In this document: positions 1 to 9,100 of the stretch, piece by piece
How the letters are laid out: each line of letters opens with the position of its first letter
Position numbering within the stretch: position 1 is the first letter of the stretch
Assembly (NCBI GenBank): GCA_910586245.1
Contig: CAJUFY010000002.1
Location: forward strand, 1 to 64,000
Length of the DNA stretch: 64,000 bases
Direction: 5' to 3'
Source of the DNA: an uncultured Christensenella sp.
GTDB lineage: Bacteria > Bacillota > Clostridia > Christensenellales > Borkfalkiaceae
The notes under the pieces: generated by a model
Seen by the model: the letters and a program-made list of their open reading frames with translations, nothing else
Database searches by the model: none
Told to the model about the DNA's origin: nothing
Program-made: the position numbers and the translations under genes

Positions 1-52
1 TTACGCCCGATGTACTTGACCTAACCGTCCGGGAGATACGGTAGTTGCCACC
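1..52 (+). rRNA. rrf: 5S rRNA, 3' part (5' end outside window)
   Basis: The first bases match the 3' half of bacterial 5S rRNA: a CGCCCGATGTACTTG-like stretch followed by the near-invariant CGGGAGATACGG and GTTGCC. It lies 7 bases before tRNA-Asn, the usual 5S-tRNA order at the end of an rRNA operon. The exact 3' end cannot be fixed because the closing helix partner lies outside the window. Confidence 0.85.
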
Positions 53-58
53 TTTTAT

Positions 59-134
59 TGCCCCTTAGCTCAGTCGGTAGAGCATGCGGCTGTTAACCGC
101 AGTGTCGACAGTTCGAGTCTGCCAGGGGCAGCCA
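59..134 (+). tRNA. tRNA-Asn (anticodon GTT)
   Basis: The cloverleaf is complete. The acceptor stem TGCCCCT pairs perfectly with AGGGGCA, the anticodon loop is CTGTTAA (anticodon GTT, Asn), and the T loop TTCGAGT is flanked by a G-C pair. Discriminator G and CCA are encoded. The T stem has one A-C mismatch. The last 21 bases recur at 286-306. Confidence 0.95.
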
Positions 135-138
135 CAAA

Positions 139-176
139 AAAGAAAGAGTACTCAAGCGTGAGTGCTCTTTCTTTTT
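139..176 (+). terminator. Intrinsic terminator after rRNA-tRNA unit
   Basis: A long stem (AAAGAAAGAGTACTC with GAGTGCTCTTTCTTT, one G-U) around a 6-base loop runs into a T tract. It lies 4 bases after the encoded CCA of tRNA-Asn and would end the rRNA operon transcript. Confidence 0.85.
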
Positions 177-216
177 ACACTGCTCACGCAGTGCTGGAAC
201 TTTACGAGTCGCCAGT

Positions 217-265
217 GACGGAATCGGCGCGGCAAGATTGCCGCGCCGCGATATCCTATTCCGTC
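217..265 (+). repeat. Large GC-rich palindrome
   Basis: An inner perfect 11-bp stem (CGGCGCGGCAA 225-235 with TTGCCGCGCCG 238-248) sits inside an outer 8-bp stem (GACGGAAT 217-224 with ATTCCGTC 258-265). It lies between an imperfect (202-215) and a perfect (286-306) copy of the tRNA-Asn tail. The shape is that of a REP or MITE-like palindromic unit; family unknown. Confidence 0.7.
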
Positions 266-285
266 GCGGATAAATCCGCTCCTTA

Positions 286-306
286 CGAGTCTGCCAGGGG
301 CAGCCA
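286..306 (+). repeat. Duplicate of tRNA-Asn 3' end
   Basis: These 21 bases are identical to the last 21 bases of tRNA-Asn (114-134), including the GCCA tail. A duplicated tRNA 3' end is what integration at a tRNA gene leaves behind, but no integrase is visible nearby. It could equally be a local duplication. Confidence 0.7.
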
Positions 307-308
307 AA

Positions 309-334
309 AAATCCCGATTTTAATCGGGATTTTT
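309..334 (+). terminator. Intrinsic terminator
   Basis: An 11-bp perfect stem (AAATCCCGATT with AATCGGGATTT, 2-base loop) is followed by T residues. It stands directly after the duplicated tRNA tail, mirroring the tRNA-terminator order upstream. Confidence 0.75.
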
Positions 335-348
335 GCTTTATACAGCAT

Positions 349-388
349 AACCTATTTTAACCTATTTACAGATAGGTTAAAATAGGTT
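349..388 (+). repeat. Perfect 17-bp inverted repeat
   Basis: AACCTATTTTAACCTAT (349-365) and its exact reverse complement (372-388) flank a 6-base spacer. Each arm is itself a tandem of AACCTATTTT-like units. There is no T tract beyond ordinary AT richness, so a protein-binding site or recombination site is as likely as a terminator. Confidence 0.6.
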
Positions 389-1080
389 AAAAATTTAGAG
401 ACGTTAATTTGATAGTAAAATGATCTGATTTCAAAGTGCATCATATCCTGCCCGTTTTAAGGCGTGTTTTGGCTTGTGTGGCAAATCTATCGAGTAAACG
501 GGGAAATGCTCGCAAAAACGGTTTGGGCGAACGTAGGGCATTTGTGAAAGCGATTTCCATGTAACGCGGTAATGGACTTTCTGCGCCGAAAAACAGGGTC
601 GAAAATCAAGCAGGTGAAAGAGTCGGTGCCGTAAACGGCACGCGACTCGCATTTACATCGGACGGCAACGCCGCCCGTTTCCATATTATATAAAAATCAT
701 GAAAACGCAGAATTAAATGCGGTGCCGTTTTTTGGGCGAAGACGCCAAGTACGGTGCCGTATTTCTTTATTTGCAATGCAATATTACCGTAAAAGCGGTG
801 CCGTAAGAGGTGCTTATATAATTACAAAAAAATAAAAGCCGACTCACAAGGGTGAATTATATTCTTACGGTGACAGGTGGCACCTGTCACCATGACAGGA
901 GAATGTGAATATCCCAAGAGAAGGTAATTTACAGTTAAAAAAAGAGTTAATTAAACGTAAAACTCGAAAGTATGAGATGTGGTGGAGTGGGGACTTGTTC
1001 ATTCAGGCGTAACATGTATGCATGAACCAGGGTCGCGGGATGAAAAATAAAAGTGCTGTTAAATCTGCTAAATTTAACTA
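389..1080. other. Gene-free stretch
   Basis: No reading frame here has a convincing ribosome site or a recognisable product. It holds four copies of the nonamer CGGTGCCGT (624-632, 720-728, 752-760, 796-804), a small hairpin GTGCCGT/ACGGCAC at about 627-642, and the palindrome at 869-891. It may be decayed sequence beside the rRNA operon. Confidence 0.6.
869..891 (+). repeat. GGTGACAGGTG palindrome
   Basis: GGTGACAGGTG and CACCTGTCACC form a perfect 11-bp palindrome around a single base. No U-tract follows on either side, so it is more likely a dispersed repeat or binding site than a terminator. Confidence 0.5.
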
Positions 1081-1109
1081 TTGACACATATCTGCTTTTG
1101 CGGTATAAT
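1081..1109 (+). promoter_or_regulatory. Consensus sigma-A promoter for structured RNA
   Basis: TTGACA (1081-1086), 17-base spacer, TATAAT (1104-1109): a perfect match at ideal spacing. The expected start at about 1116 coincides with the first base of the long helix of the RNA that follows. Confidence 0.9.
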
Positions 1110-1115
1110 GAAAAA

Positions 1116-1267
1116 GCTACATATTACCAATAATAACCTCATAAAGGGACATACTACGCCTTGTAGTGTGAGCTCTCAATTTCCCTTTATGAGAAATGGT
1201 GATATGTAGCAATATCGAGAGCCGCATGAAATAGGGATACCGCTCTCGAAAGAGGGCGGTATTTTTA
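1116..1267 (+). ncRNA. Structured RNA, riboswitch-like or small RNA
   Basis: I read a 13-bp helix (1116-1128 with 1198-1210), a 12-bp helix inside it (1138-1149 with 1182-1193), and an 8-bp apical hairpin (1150-1157 with 1163-1170). GCTCTC at 1172-1177 can pair with GAGAGC at 1217-1222 as a pseudoknot. A GAAA-capped 11-bp terminator (1237-1247 with 1252-1262, then TTTTT) ends it. The same GAGAGC, extended to TCGAGAGC (1215-1222), can instead pair perfectly with GCTCTCGA (1242-1249) inside the terminator, so the pseudoknot and an antiterminator compete. That logic is riboswitch-like. However, the regulator downstream has its own promoter and a second terminator intervenes, so a free small RNA is also possible. 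I recognise no known family. Confidence 0.65.
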
Positions 1268-1300
1268 TGTTATGAAAAGCGGATTTTACTATAATATTGA

Positions 1301-1339
1301 GAAAAACAAGACAATATTTGCCTTGTTTTTCTTTTTTTT
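1301..1339 (+). terminator. Intrinsic terminator
   Basis: A 10-bp perfect stem (GAAAAACAAG with CTTGTTTTTC) around an 11-base loop is followed by eight T. It is the second terminator between the structured RNA and the AraC-type gene. Confidence 0.75.
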
Positions 1340-1391
1340 CCAACAATAGAAGAAAAAAGGTGGACGATTTAATCAAGTTTATCGGTGGTTA

Positions 1392-1420
1392 TTTACAGTC
1401 ATGAATTCTTTCACTACAAT
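1392..1420 (+). promoter_or_regulatory. Promoter of AraC-type regulator
   Basis: TTTACA (1392-1397), 17 bases, TACAAT (1415-1420). Predicted start at about 1427 leaves a leader of roughly 35 bases with AGGGG before the ATG at 1463. Confidence 0.6.
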
Positions 1421-1462
1421 AAAACCGTCGGTAAAACTCAAAAACATAAAAGGGGAAAAATT

Positions 1463-2338
1463 ATGGGTTTTACAATTAAAGATACTATTTTTGAAAACAG
1501 TGAATGCACATTTGAAATTAAAAAGGTGAGTACGGAGCATTGCTCACCGCGCAAACAAGCCGTTGACTGCGTGCGCCCCGGATACTCACTGCATTTCGTT
1601 TTGTTCGGGCGCGGTACGCTTATCACGGAATACGGTAAAAAATATGTGTTAAACAGGGGCCATTCCTTTTTACTGTATAAAAACGAGAAATACAGTTATC
1701 AGCCCGATCCGAAGGATCCGTGGTCTTATACTTGGGTAGAATTTGACGGGGATAATTTAGATCAACTGTTGTCTCTTTGCGGATTTTCAAGAGAAAATTG
1801 TTGTCAACAAATTACTAATTTCGATGATTACGTTGCGCTTATGAAGGATTTGCAGAATGCGTTTGATGCGCGGCAAACGCAACAGCTTCGGTGTTCGGCT
1901 TATTTTGTGTTGCTTTTAAGCAAATTTCTTGACGGTAGGTTTGTCGGACAGGAGGTGAAGTCGCACAAGACGCGGTTAATGCGCGACATATTAATTTACA
2001 TTAACAACAACTGTTTAAGCGAACAGTTAAGCACGCGAGTGATTGCTTTGGAGAACGGTATTTCGGTACCGACGCTGATGCGCCTTTTTAAGGAGCATAT
2101 GGGAATGTCGCCCGTATATTATATCAACGCTTACAAGGTTGCGATTGCGTGCGAGAAAATGCTGAGCTCGGATATGAACGCTTCGGAAGCGGCAATGTGG
2201 TCCGGATTCGATGACGAAAAATATTTTTCGCGCATTTTCAAGCGAATAAAGGGCATGACACCGACGGAATACCGTAAAAGCAAGCCCGACGAGGATCCCT
2301 TCTTGTGGATCAAAGAAAAGGGATTGTTGTTTCGTTAG
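1463..2338 (+). CDS. AraC-family transcriptional regulator
   Basis: A 291-residue regulator. The N-terminal 130 residues look like the cupin sugar-sensing domain of AraC proteins (HFVLFGRGTL, a conserved pattern after the first strand). The C-terminal 100 residues carry the paired helix-turn-helix of the family (LSTRVIALENGISVPTLMRLFKEHMGMSPVYY, then the second HTH around FDDEKYFSRIFKRIKGMTPTEYRK). The start at 1463 is chosen because AGGGG lies 8 bases before it; a longer frame upstream has no ribosome site and overlaps the promoter. It heads the glycan locus and most likely activates the transporter and hydrolase genes in response to an imported sugar. The inducer cannot be read from sequence. 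Confidence 0.88.
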   Translation: MGFTIKDTIFENSECTFEIKKVSTEHCSPRKQAVDCVRPGYSLHFVLFGRGTLITEYGKKYVLNRGHSFLLYKNEKYSYQPDPKDPWSYTWVEFDGDNLDQLLSLCGFSRENCCQQITNFDDYVALMKDLQNAFDARQTQQLRCSAYFVLLLSKFLDGRFVGQEVKSHKTRLMRDILIYINNNCLSEQLSTRVIALENGISVPTLMRLFKEHMGMSPVYYINAYKVAIACEKMLSSDMNASEAAMWSGFDDEKYFSRIFKRIKGMTPTEYRKSKPDEDPFLWIKEKGLLFR

Positions 2339-2394
2339 TTGAGTTTAAGGCAGATAGTTTTGAAAACGAGAAGTAAAAGTGAAGGAGATAAATT

Positions 2395-4191
2395 ATGAGA
2401 AAGGCAGGGAAGTTGTTGGCGGTTGCGCTTGGCGCGTGTATGTGCGTCGGTGCGGCGGGAGCTTTGGCGGGTTGCGGCGGAGACGTCGGAGACGGAGAAA
2501 TTGAATTTTGGTACAGCGCTTCCATCAGCGATAACAAAATCATGCGGGAACTCGCGGAGGCGTATAACAAGGGTCAGGGTGTAACAGATGGCGTAAAGGT
2601 CAAGACAAACAATCTGAAACAAATCGATAAGAGCTCTCTGTTTAATAATGCGCCGAGCGTTCTGATGATCAGCGATGAAGACTTCAAAGCATTTGCGATA
2701 GAAAATCTCTTTTTGGATTTGGATGGCTATTATAACGATATGCCGGGGGAATATTCGGAAGCAAAAATTCCCGCAACGCTTACCGAGCGTTTCCGTTTCG
2801 ACACGCAGGACAACGCGCAGGGCAAACGTATGGCGGGAAAGGGCGCGGCGCTTCAGGGGATTCCGTTCGGGAATACGCCTATGATTTATTATTACAGTAA
2901 GCCTGCGTTCGCGGCTCAGAATATTTGCGTGATTTCCTGTGAAGAGGAAAAGCTTGCCGAAACGTATCCGAACTTACAACCGCACGGCTATGCGGAGTAT
3001 ACGGCGGAGAACGGAGCGCAGGCTCCCTGCGCGGGGGCGGTGGCTTCTCAAAATCTTGCGGGGAAACAGGTATACAAAGTATTTAATAACCGCATTCCGA
3101 TGAACTGGGAAGAATTCCGTTATTTATCTAAATGCTTTACGAAGAACGATGCGTATAATCCGAATTCTACCACCGAATACGGTAGCGGAACGCATTGGTG
3201 GTTCTCATACGGTTGGTCGGTCGGCGGCGACTGTATCGGCTATAACGGCGAGAAATACGAATTTACCGTTGCGGACGATGCAAAGAATTATCTCGTAACG
3301 GCGGCGGACGGCATAACGGTAGGCGAAACGCATTATGCGGCGGGTGAAATCGTTCGTTATGAAGATAAAAAACTCATTTCGGACAAAACAGGGCTCTACG
3401 AGCTTCCTTCCCAACGGCAAGCATTGGAGGAATTCGTAAAGCTTTCGACGCCCGCTTCCTCGCAGAAGGGAGAACAGGGAGGATACGGCATTGGTTTATT
3501 TGCGGAGGATAATGTCGCCGCAAGCCTTTTGAAGGGAAAAGTCGCCATGCTTGCAAGCGACGGATCGCAAATCACTTCCTTGAACGTCAATTATAAACAG
3601 AATTACGATTTTGCTCCGACGACGCAATACCGCGAATATGCAGGCGGTAGCGTTTATTACGAAGGTGCAGAAACGTTTGCAAACGAATACTTAAAGGTAA
3701 TTGGAACGACGTATGCGGGGGACAGCTCTCCTTATACAGGCGAATTGAAAAAAGAAAACGGCATTGCGATCATTGGACGGCGCGCGGCATTTTCGAGCGC
3801 GGACGCGCTTACGATCCCGAAAAATTCCGATCCCGAAAAATATGAAGCCGCTTGGAAGTTTATCCGTTGGGCGGCAAGCGAGGAGGGTCAGAAAATTTAT
3901 GCCAAAACGGGAATGGTTCCCAACCAGACTTCTTTGGCAATGAGCGAAGATTATCTTTCCGCCGTGGATGCGACGAAAAATTACTGGGCGTTTGCAGACG
4001 GTTCGGCGCACGGGGAAATCGGAGACTGGGCATATTTTGAAAACGGTCAGTGGGTTACGGATTGGTCGGGCGTGTTCAACAATCAGCTTCGTGCGGGATA
4101 TATGACGATAGACGGATTTTTAAGCAGTAAAAAAGATGCCGCCGAAAGAGCAATAGGAGCAGTGAAAATCGTTCTGAACGGGAGGGGCTGA
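2395..4191 (+). CDS. ABC sugar transporter solute-binding lipoprotein
   Basis: An extracellular carbohydrate-binding protein of the family-1 type: a lipoprotein signal ending LAGC (Cys27 lipidated), then IEFWYSASISDNKIMRELA, the usual first strand and helix. It ends with the AAWKFIRWAASEEGQKIYAK segment typical of these proteins. At 598 residues it is longer than the usual 420-450; the extra length sits mid-protein (about 190-340). GAAGGAG precedes the ATG. It is followed by two permeases with gaps of one base each, so the three form one import system. No ATPase is encoded in the locus, which is common where one shared MsmK-type ATPase serves many sugar importers. Substrate is inferred only from the neighbouring hydrolases. 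Confidence 0.9.
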   Translation: MRKAGKLLAVALGACMCVGAAGALAGCGGDVGDGEIEFWYSASISDNKIMRELAEAYNKGQGVTDGVKVKTNNLKQIDKSSLFNNAPSVLMISDEDFKAFAIENLFLDLDGYYNDMPGEYSEAKIPATLTERFRFDTQDNAQGKRMAGKGAALQGIPFGNTPMIYYYSKPAFAAQNICVISCEEEKLAETYPNLQPHGYAEYTAENGAQAPCAGAVASQNLAGKQVYKVFNNRIPMNWEEFRYLSKCFTKNDAYNPNSTTEYGSGTHWWFSYGWSVGGDCIGYNGEKYEFTVADDAKNYLVTAADGITVGETHYAAGEIVRYEDKKLISDKTGLYELPSQRQALEEFVKLSTPASSQKGEQGGYGIGLFAEDNVAASLLKGKVAMLASDGSQITSLNVNYKQNYDFAPTTQYREYAGGSVYYEGAETFANEYLKVIGTTYAGDSSPYTGELKKENGIAIIGRRAAFSSADALTIPKNSDPEKYEAAWKFIRWAASEEGQKIYAKTGMVPNQTSLAMSEDYLSAVDATKNYWAFADGSAHGEIGDWAYFENGQWVTDWSGVFNNQLRAGYMTIDGFLSSKKDAAERAIGAVKIVLNGRG

Positions 4192-4192
4192 A

Positions 4193-5155
4193 ATGAAAGA
4201 GCAAGTTTCTTTTGCAGTTGTTCCCGCGGAGAAAAGCGCGGAAACACAAAACGGAAAACCGAAAAAGAAAAAGTTTAACCGTACTTACCTGTTTTGCTGG
4301 ATCGGCGCGGGGATTCCGCTTCTCGGGTTTCTGCTGTTCAGCGGGTTTCCGCTTGTTATTTCAATCTTGGCAATGTTTTCCGATATGAAGTATAACAAGA
4401 TTGAAACGATGGTTTGGAACGATTTCGCGCATTTTGTAAGGTTTTTTACCGATCCGAAGCTGTTGCAGGCAATCAAGGTCACGCTCATATTGGCGTGCGC
4501 GCAATTTGTATCGCTTGCAATCGCGCTCCTAATGGCGGCGTTTTTAAGCCAAAACGTAAAGGGGACGCGGCTTTTTCAAACGTTATATTTCGTTCCCTAT
4601 ATTTGCTCGACGGTCGCGGTTTCCATTATGTGGAACAATATCTTCGGGATAGAGGGCGTGATCAATACCATTTTAGGACTGGAGATCAACTGGTATAACA
4701 ATCTCGACAACCCCTATACTTTGACGCTTGCCATCTTTATTTCTATTATATGGCAGGCTCCGGGATACGGCATTGTAATGTACTGTTCATCGTTTAAGGC
4801 AATCAGCCCGTCCCTATACGAAGCGGCAGATTTGGACGGCGCGAACGCAGTGCAGAAATTCCGATATATCACGCTACCCGGGATTTCGTCGATCACGTTC
4901 TTCCTGTTGCTTGCGGGTGTTTTGGCGGGACTTACCACGTTCGACGCGGCGAAAATCATGGCTCCCGCCGATTGGGACGGAAATGCGGGCTTAAACAATG
5001 CGGGACTTACCGTGATGTATTATATCTATATCGAAGGGATGCAGTTTTCCAACATGGGTTATGCTTCGGTGATGAGCTGGATGCTGTTCATCATCATGAT
5101 GATTCCCTCCGTATTCCTCATTAGAAAGCGGATTTTAGAAGTGGAGGATATGTGA
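4193..5155 (+). CDS. ABC sugar transporter permease (MalF/UgpA type)
   Basis: A 320-residue inner-membrane permease with six hydrophobic segments after a charged 35-residue N terminus (KPKKKKFNRTYLF). The EAA loop that contacts the ATPase is clear: YEAADLDGANAVQKFRYITL near residue 210. It starts one base after the stop of the binding protein. It should form a heterodimer with the next gene. Confidence 0.92.
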   Translation: MKEQVSFAVVPAEKSAETQNGKPKKKKFNRTYLFCWIGAGIPLLGFLLFSGFPLVISILAMFSDMKYNKIETMVWNDFAHFVRFFTDPKLLQAIKVTLILACAQFVSLAIALLMAAFLSQNVKGTRLFQTLYFVPYICSTVAVSIMWNNIFGIEGVINTILGLEINWYNNLDNPYTLTLAIFISIIWQAPGYGIVMYCSSFKAISPSLYEAADLDGANAVQKFRYITLPGISSITFFLLLAGVLAGLTTFDAAKIMAPADWDGNAGLNNAGLTVMYYIYIEGMQFSNMGYASVMSWMLFIIMMIPSVFLIRKRILEVEDM

Positions 5156-5156
5156 T

Positions 5157-6107
5157 ATGTCAGAAGTTCAAACCGTAAACGTAGAAGTTTCTCCGCAAGA
5201 AAACGCTCCCGAAAAGCCGAAAATTGCAAAAAAGGTGCGCCCCGTAACGATTGTAACGTACTTGATGTTGGCACTCTATTTGGTATTTTTGTTTGCGCCG
5301 TTTATCATTATAGTGTTTACTTCTTTCACGTCAGACACGGAGCTCACGGGCAGGGGAGGCTTTAAGCTGTTTCCGCAGGAATGGTCCTGGGAAGGATACG
5401 AATTGATTTTCCAAGACGATCCGAATGCGGTGAACGGCGTTCCGTCGCTTCTTGCAGGGTTCTTTAACACGATGTGGCAGACGCTTATTCCCACGGTCGG
5501 CGGTCTGCTCACCTCGGCTTTGGCGGCGTTTATCTATTCGAAATTCCGTTTCCCCGGCAGAAAGGTATTATTCCTTATTACCGTTCTTACGATGATGCTG
5601 CCGCTCGGTGCATTCGGGTTCGTCAGTTATTTGTTTTACATGAAATTAGGCTGGACGGACGGCGCAAGCGGCGTGTTACCGATCATCATTCCGGGATTGT
5701 TCGGCAGCGCAAGCATGGTATTCTTCCTGCGTACCTATTTCGACAGTGCGCTGTCAAACGAAGTTCTGGAGGCGGCAAAGTTGGACGGGGCGAGTAATTT
5801 ACGTGTCTTCTTTTGGATTGCGCTTCCGTTGAGCAAGCCCGCGTTGATTGCACAGTTCATTTTCGGATTTGTAGGAGGTTACAATAGTTACGGCGGTGCG
5901 TTGCTTTATCTTTACAAAAACAAAGAGTTATGGAACTTACAGCTTGCGCTTTCCGAACTTGTGTTGATGCTTTCGGAAGAGGGCGGCGGTTATGGGAACG
6001 CGCAATGCGCTTCGGCACTCATGGCGATCGTACCTTTGTTGCTGCTCTACGTGGGGGTACAGAAATACTTCATCGAAGGCATCAATATAGGAGGCGGGAA
6101 AGAGTGA
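5157..6107 (+). CDS. ABC sugar transporter permease (MalG/UgpE type)
   Basis: A 316-residue permease with six hydrophobic segments and an EAA loop (LEAAKLDGASNLRVFFWIAL near residue 205). A GGAGG 9 bases upstream sets the start, one base after the previous stop. It is the second half of the import channel. The downstream lipoprotein GH31 begins 22 bases later with its own GGAGG, so the transporter and surface enzymes are likely one transcript. Confidence 0.92.
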   Translation: MSEVQTVNVEVSPQENAPEKPKIAKKVRPVTIVTYLMLALYLVFLFAPFIIIVFTSFTSDTELTGRGGFKLFPQEWSWEGYELIFQDDPNAVNGVPSLLAGFFNTMWQTLIPTVGGLLTSALAAFIYSKFRFPGRKVLFLITVLTMMLPLGAFGFVSYLFYMKLGWTDGASGVLPIIIPGLFGSASMVFFLRTYFDSALSNEVLEAAKLDGASNLRVFFWIALPLSKPALIAQFIFGFVGGYNSYGGALLYLYKNKELWNLQLALSELVLMLSEEGGGYGNAQCASALMAIVPLLLLYVGVQKYFIEGINIGGGKE

Positions 6108-6129
6108 CGGGAAAAGATAAGGAGGATTT

Positions 6130-9100
6130 ATGAAAAAACAGTTAACGGCAGTATTGGGGACGGCGTTTCTTGCAACGTGTGCGTTGGGAATCTTAACGGC
6201 GTGCGGGCACGCGCATACATTTGCGGATACGTTTTCTTACGATGAAACGCATCATTGGTATGCGGCGAACTGCGAACATAAGAACGAAGTAAAGGACAAG
6301 GCGGAGCACGTGATGAGCGGCGACGCATGCACGGTGTGTCCCTATACCGTAAAAAATCAGACGGGGTCGAATCTTTCCGAGGACGAAAGCAAACCTGTTA
6401 CGACGCTTGTGTACGGGAACCTTCGTTTGCAGCTATTATCCGATTCGCTCGTGCGGATCGAGAGCAAGGGCGAAAAAGGGTTTGAGGACAGAGCGAGTTA
6501 CACCGTTTTCAATCGCACAGACTGGGGCGATAAGATAGCTTATACGGTAAGAGAGGAGGAAGATTCCGTATCGATAGCAACGGCGGAATATACCGTGGTA
6601 TTGCCTGCAAGCGGCGGTGCGGGCGAGGCGTTTATCACCGATAAAACGGGGGAAACAATCTATACATACCGTGGATTGACGAACACCAACGTCTATTTGC
6701 CGTCGCCCTCCGACGAGCTCACGAGCTGGTATTTTACCGACAGTCCGCGTGTGATTCCCTCCGACTACGGTTATTCCGTTTCCCAAAGCAATGCGCCTTT
6801 GCAGGGTTGGGATTTTAATAGCAATGCAACCGATATCTTCGCATTTTTGCCGAACGGAGATTATAAAACGTTCATGAAGGATTTCGTCAAACTGACAGGA
6901 CAGACTGAAATGGTCGAGTTGAAAACCTTCGGACAGTGGGATTCGCGCTACTATCAATACAACGAGCAAACGGCTTTGCAGCAAATCAAAGATTATCAGG
7001 ATAAGGGATTTGCGATCGACGTGCTCGTGATCGATACCGACTGGCGGGCGAAAACGGGAGGGAGCGGAATCGGATACGATATCAACACTGAGCTTTTCCC
7101 CGATATGGAGCGTTTTTTGGACGAAGCGCACAAGCTCGGCGTAGACATTTGCTTTAACGACCACCCCGAACCCGTAAAGGGTACGGGCAATCTGCTCGAC
7201 CAAAACGAGGTTGCATACCGCAACGAAAAACTGACGATGCTGCTTGCTATGGGTGTGGACTATTGGTGGTACGACCGCAACTGGTCGGTTTCGCTCAATC
7301 AGGTTGCACCCGAGTATTCGCGTTACGCCACGGGAATGTACGCCTATCAATGGATCACGAGAGAATATCTCGAAAGCATTCCTGATTTGAACGGATATGC
7401 AAAACGTGCGCTTATTATGGCGAACGTGGACGGGTGCAACAATGGCTCTTATACCTACGCCTCCGATTTGTCGGCGCACCGCTATTCCATTCAGTGGACG
7501 GGCGATATCGGCGCGCAAGGCGACTGGCTCAGACAAGAAATCGAAGGCGCGGTTTATGCGGGTGCGGAATTGGGGTTACCCTATGTTTCGGCGGATATCG
7601 GCGGACACAACGTAGATCCCTCCGATGCGGAATATACCCGCTGGTTTCAGTTCGGCGCACTCTCGTCTATTCTTCGCGTGCACTGCTGGGATCAAACGCA
7701 AAAGGGAGGAAGAATGCCGTGGAATTATGGTGCGACGGCGGAAGAGGTCGCTCATACCTATCAGGATATGCGTTACCGCCTGTTGCCGCTCTACTACGCG
7801 CTTGCGCATGAGAACTACGAAACGGGCTTGCCGATCATGCGACGCCTCGATATCGAATATCCGCAGTACGTAGAGGCAAAGAATAACGACGAATACCTCT
7901 TGGGCGATTATATTCTCGTTGCGCCGATTTCCGCTTCGAGCGGAAACGATACGCGCAAAGTGTTCTTCCCCGAAGGAACTTGGATCGACGTATGGACGGG
8001 CACGCGTTACAGCGGTCCGCAGACGGTGGAAGTGACGCACAATATTAAAACCTCACCGATTTTCGTGCGCGAGGGCGCGCTCGTTGCGCTTGCGCGGAAC
8101 ATGAAAAACGTGGACGAAAAGGATTGGTCGAAGATGTCGCTCGAAGTATACCCTTCGGTGAATTATACGGCTAAGACGACCGTTTACGAGGACGACGGAA
8201 AGACGGTCGCCTATAAGGACGGTAAATACCGTACGACGGACATTCAAATGAGTTGTACGGGCAACGTGTTGAAAATCGAAATCGGTGCGGCAAATGGCTC
8301 GTTTACGGGCGACAGGGCGTTTGCGAACAGGACTTGGAACGTGCGGTTGCATACCAACCCGAAGTGGGGCGCAATTAAAAGCGTGAAGGTGAACGGCGCG
8401 GCGGTATCGCCCGAAACGCTTGCAAAGCTAAATTACGAAAACGGCGGCAGACCGTTCGCATTCACGGGCGGCGCGCTGGACGGATCGTTGGCAACGTTTA
8501 CCGTTTCGACGGAAGTGAGCAAGGCGTACACGATTGAAATCGAATACGAAAGCGTAGAAAACTCCGCAACGTTTGCGGGTTATGACGCGACCGAAGTCAA
8601 ATTCAAGGCGACGGCAAGCGAATGCACGGAAACGAGCGTCAACCTCACGGAAGCGGGTACGACCGATTGGATTTCTTACGGTTATAACAGCGGCACGAGC
8701 GTCGATTATAAAAAGAACGGTCCGCGCATGTTTTCCGCTCCTGCGGATATACATTTGATGCTCGATCAACCGACGCAACAGTACAAGGCTTCGCAGGTCA
8801 AGGCGGGATTGGAAAAAACATACACCGACGGGCACAGAAAAGCCTCGAATACGGTTGCGGGCGGTACGAAGAATTCGATCGGCTATGATTTTTCGGTAAC
8901 AACTTCGGGAAAGAAAGAACAAATCGTTCTTTACCTCGGCGGCGGATATACGCTTGCAAAGCTCACGGTGCGTGATCGGGCGGGGAACGTGAAAACGCTC
9001 ATGCTCGGAAACCGCGAAGAAGCGGGTTTTACGCAAAAGGTTGTGATCGAGGTCGAGGCGGGAGAACCCGGAACGCTTTATCTCAATTATGCGCCCGTTG

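Noticed and set aside
158..385. 75-residue plus-strand frame after tRNA-Asn
   Set aside because: It runs through a terminator, a palindrome, the duplicated tRNA tail and another terminator.
1116..1267. T-box leader
   Set aside because: AGGGATACCGC near the terminator recalls the T-box AGGGTGGNACCGCG, but the UGG that pairs with the tRNA end is missing, no specifier loop is evident, and the downstream gene is not amino-acid related.
6436..7536. 366-residue minus-strand frame inside the first GH31
   Set aside because: The GH31 frame holds all catalytic motifs in order; the reverse frame has none.
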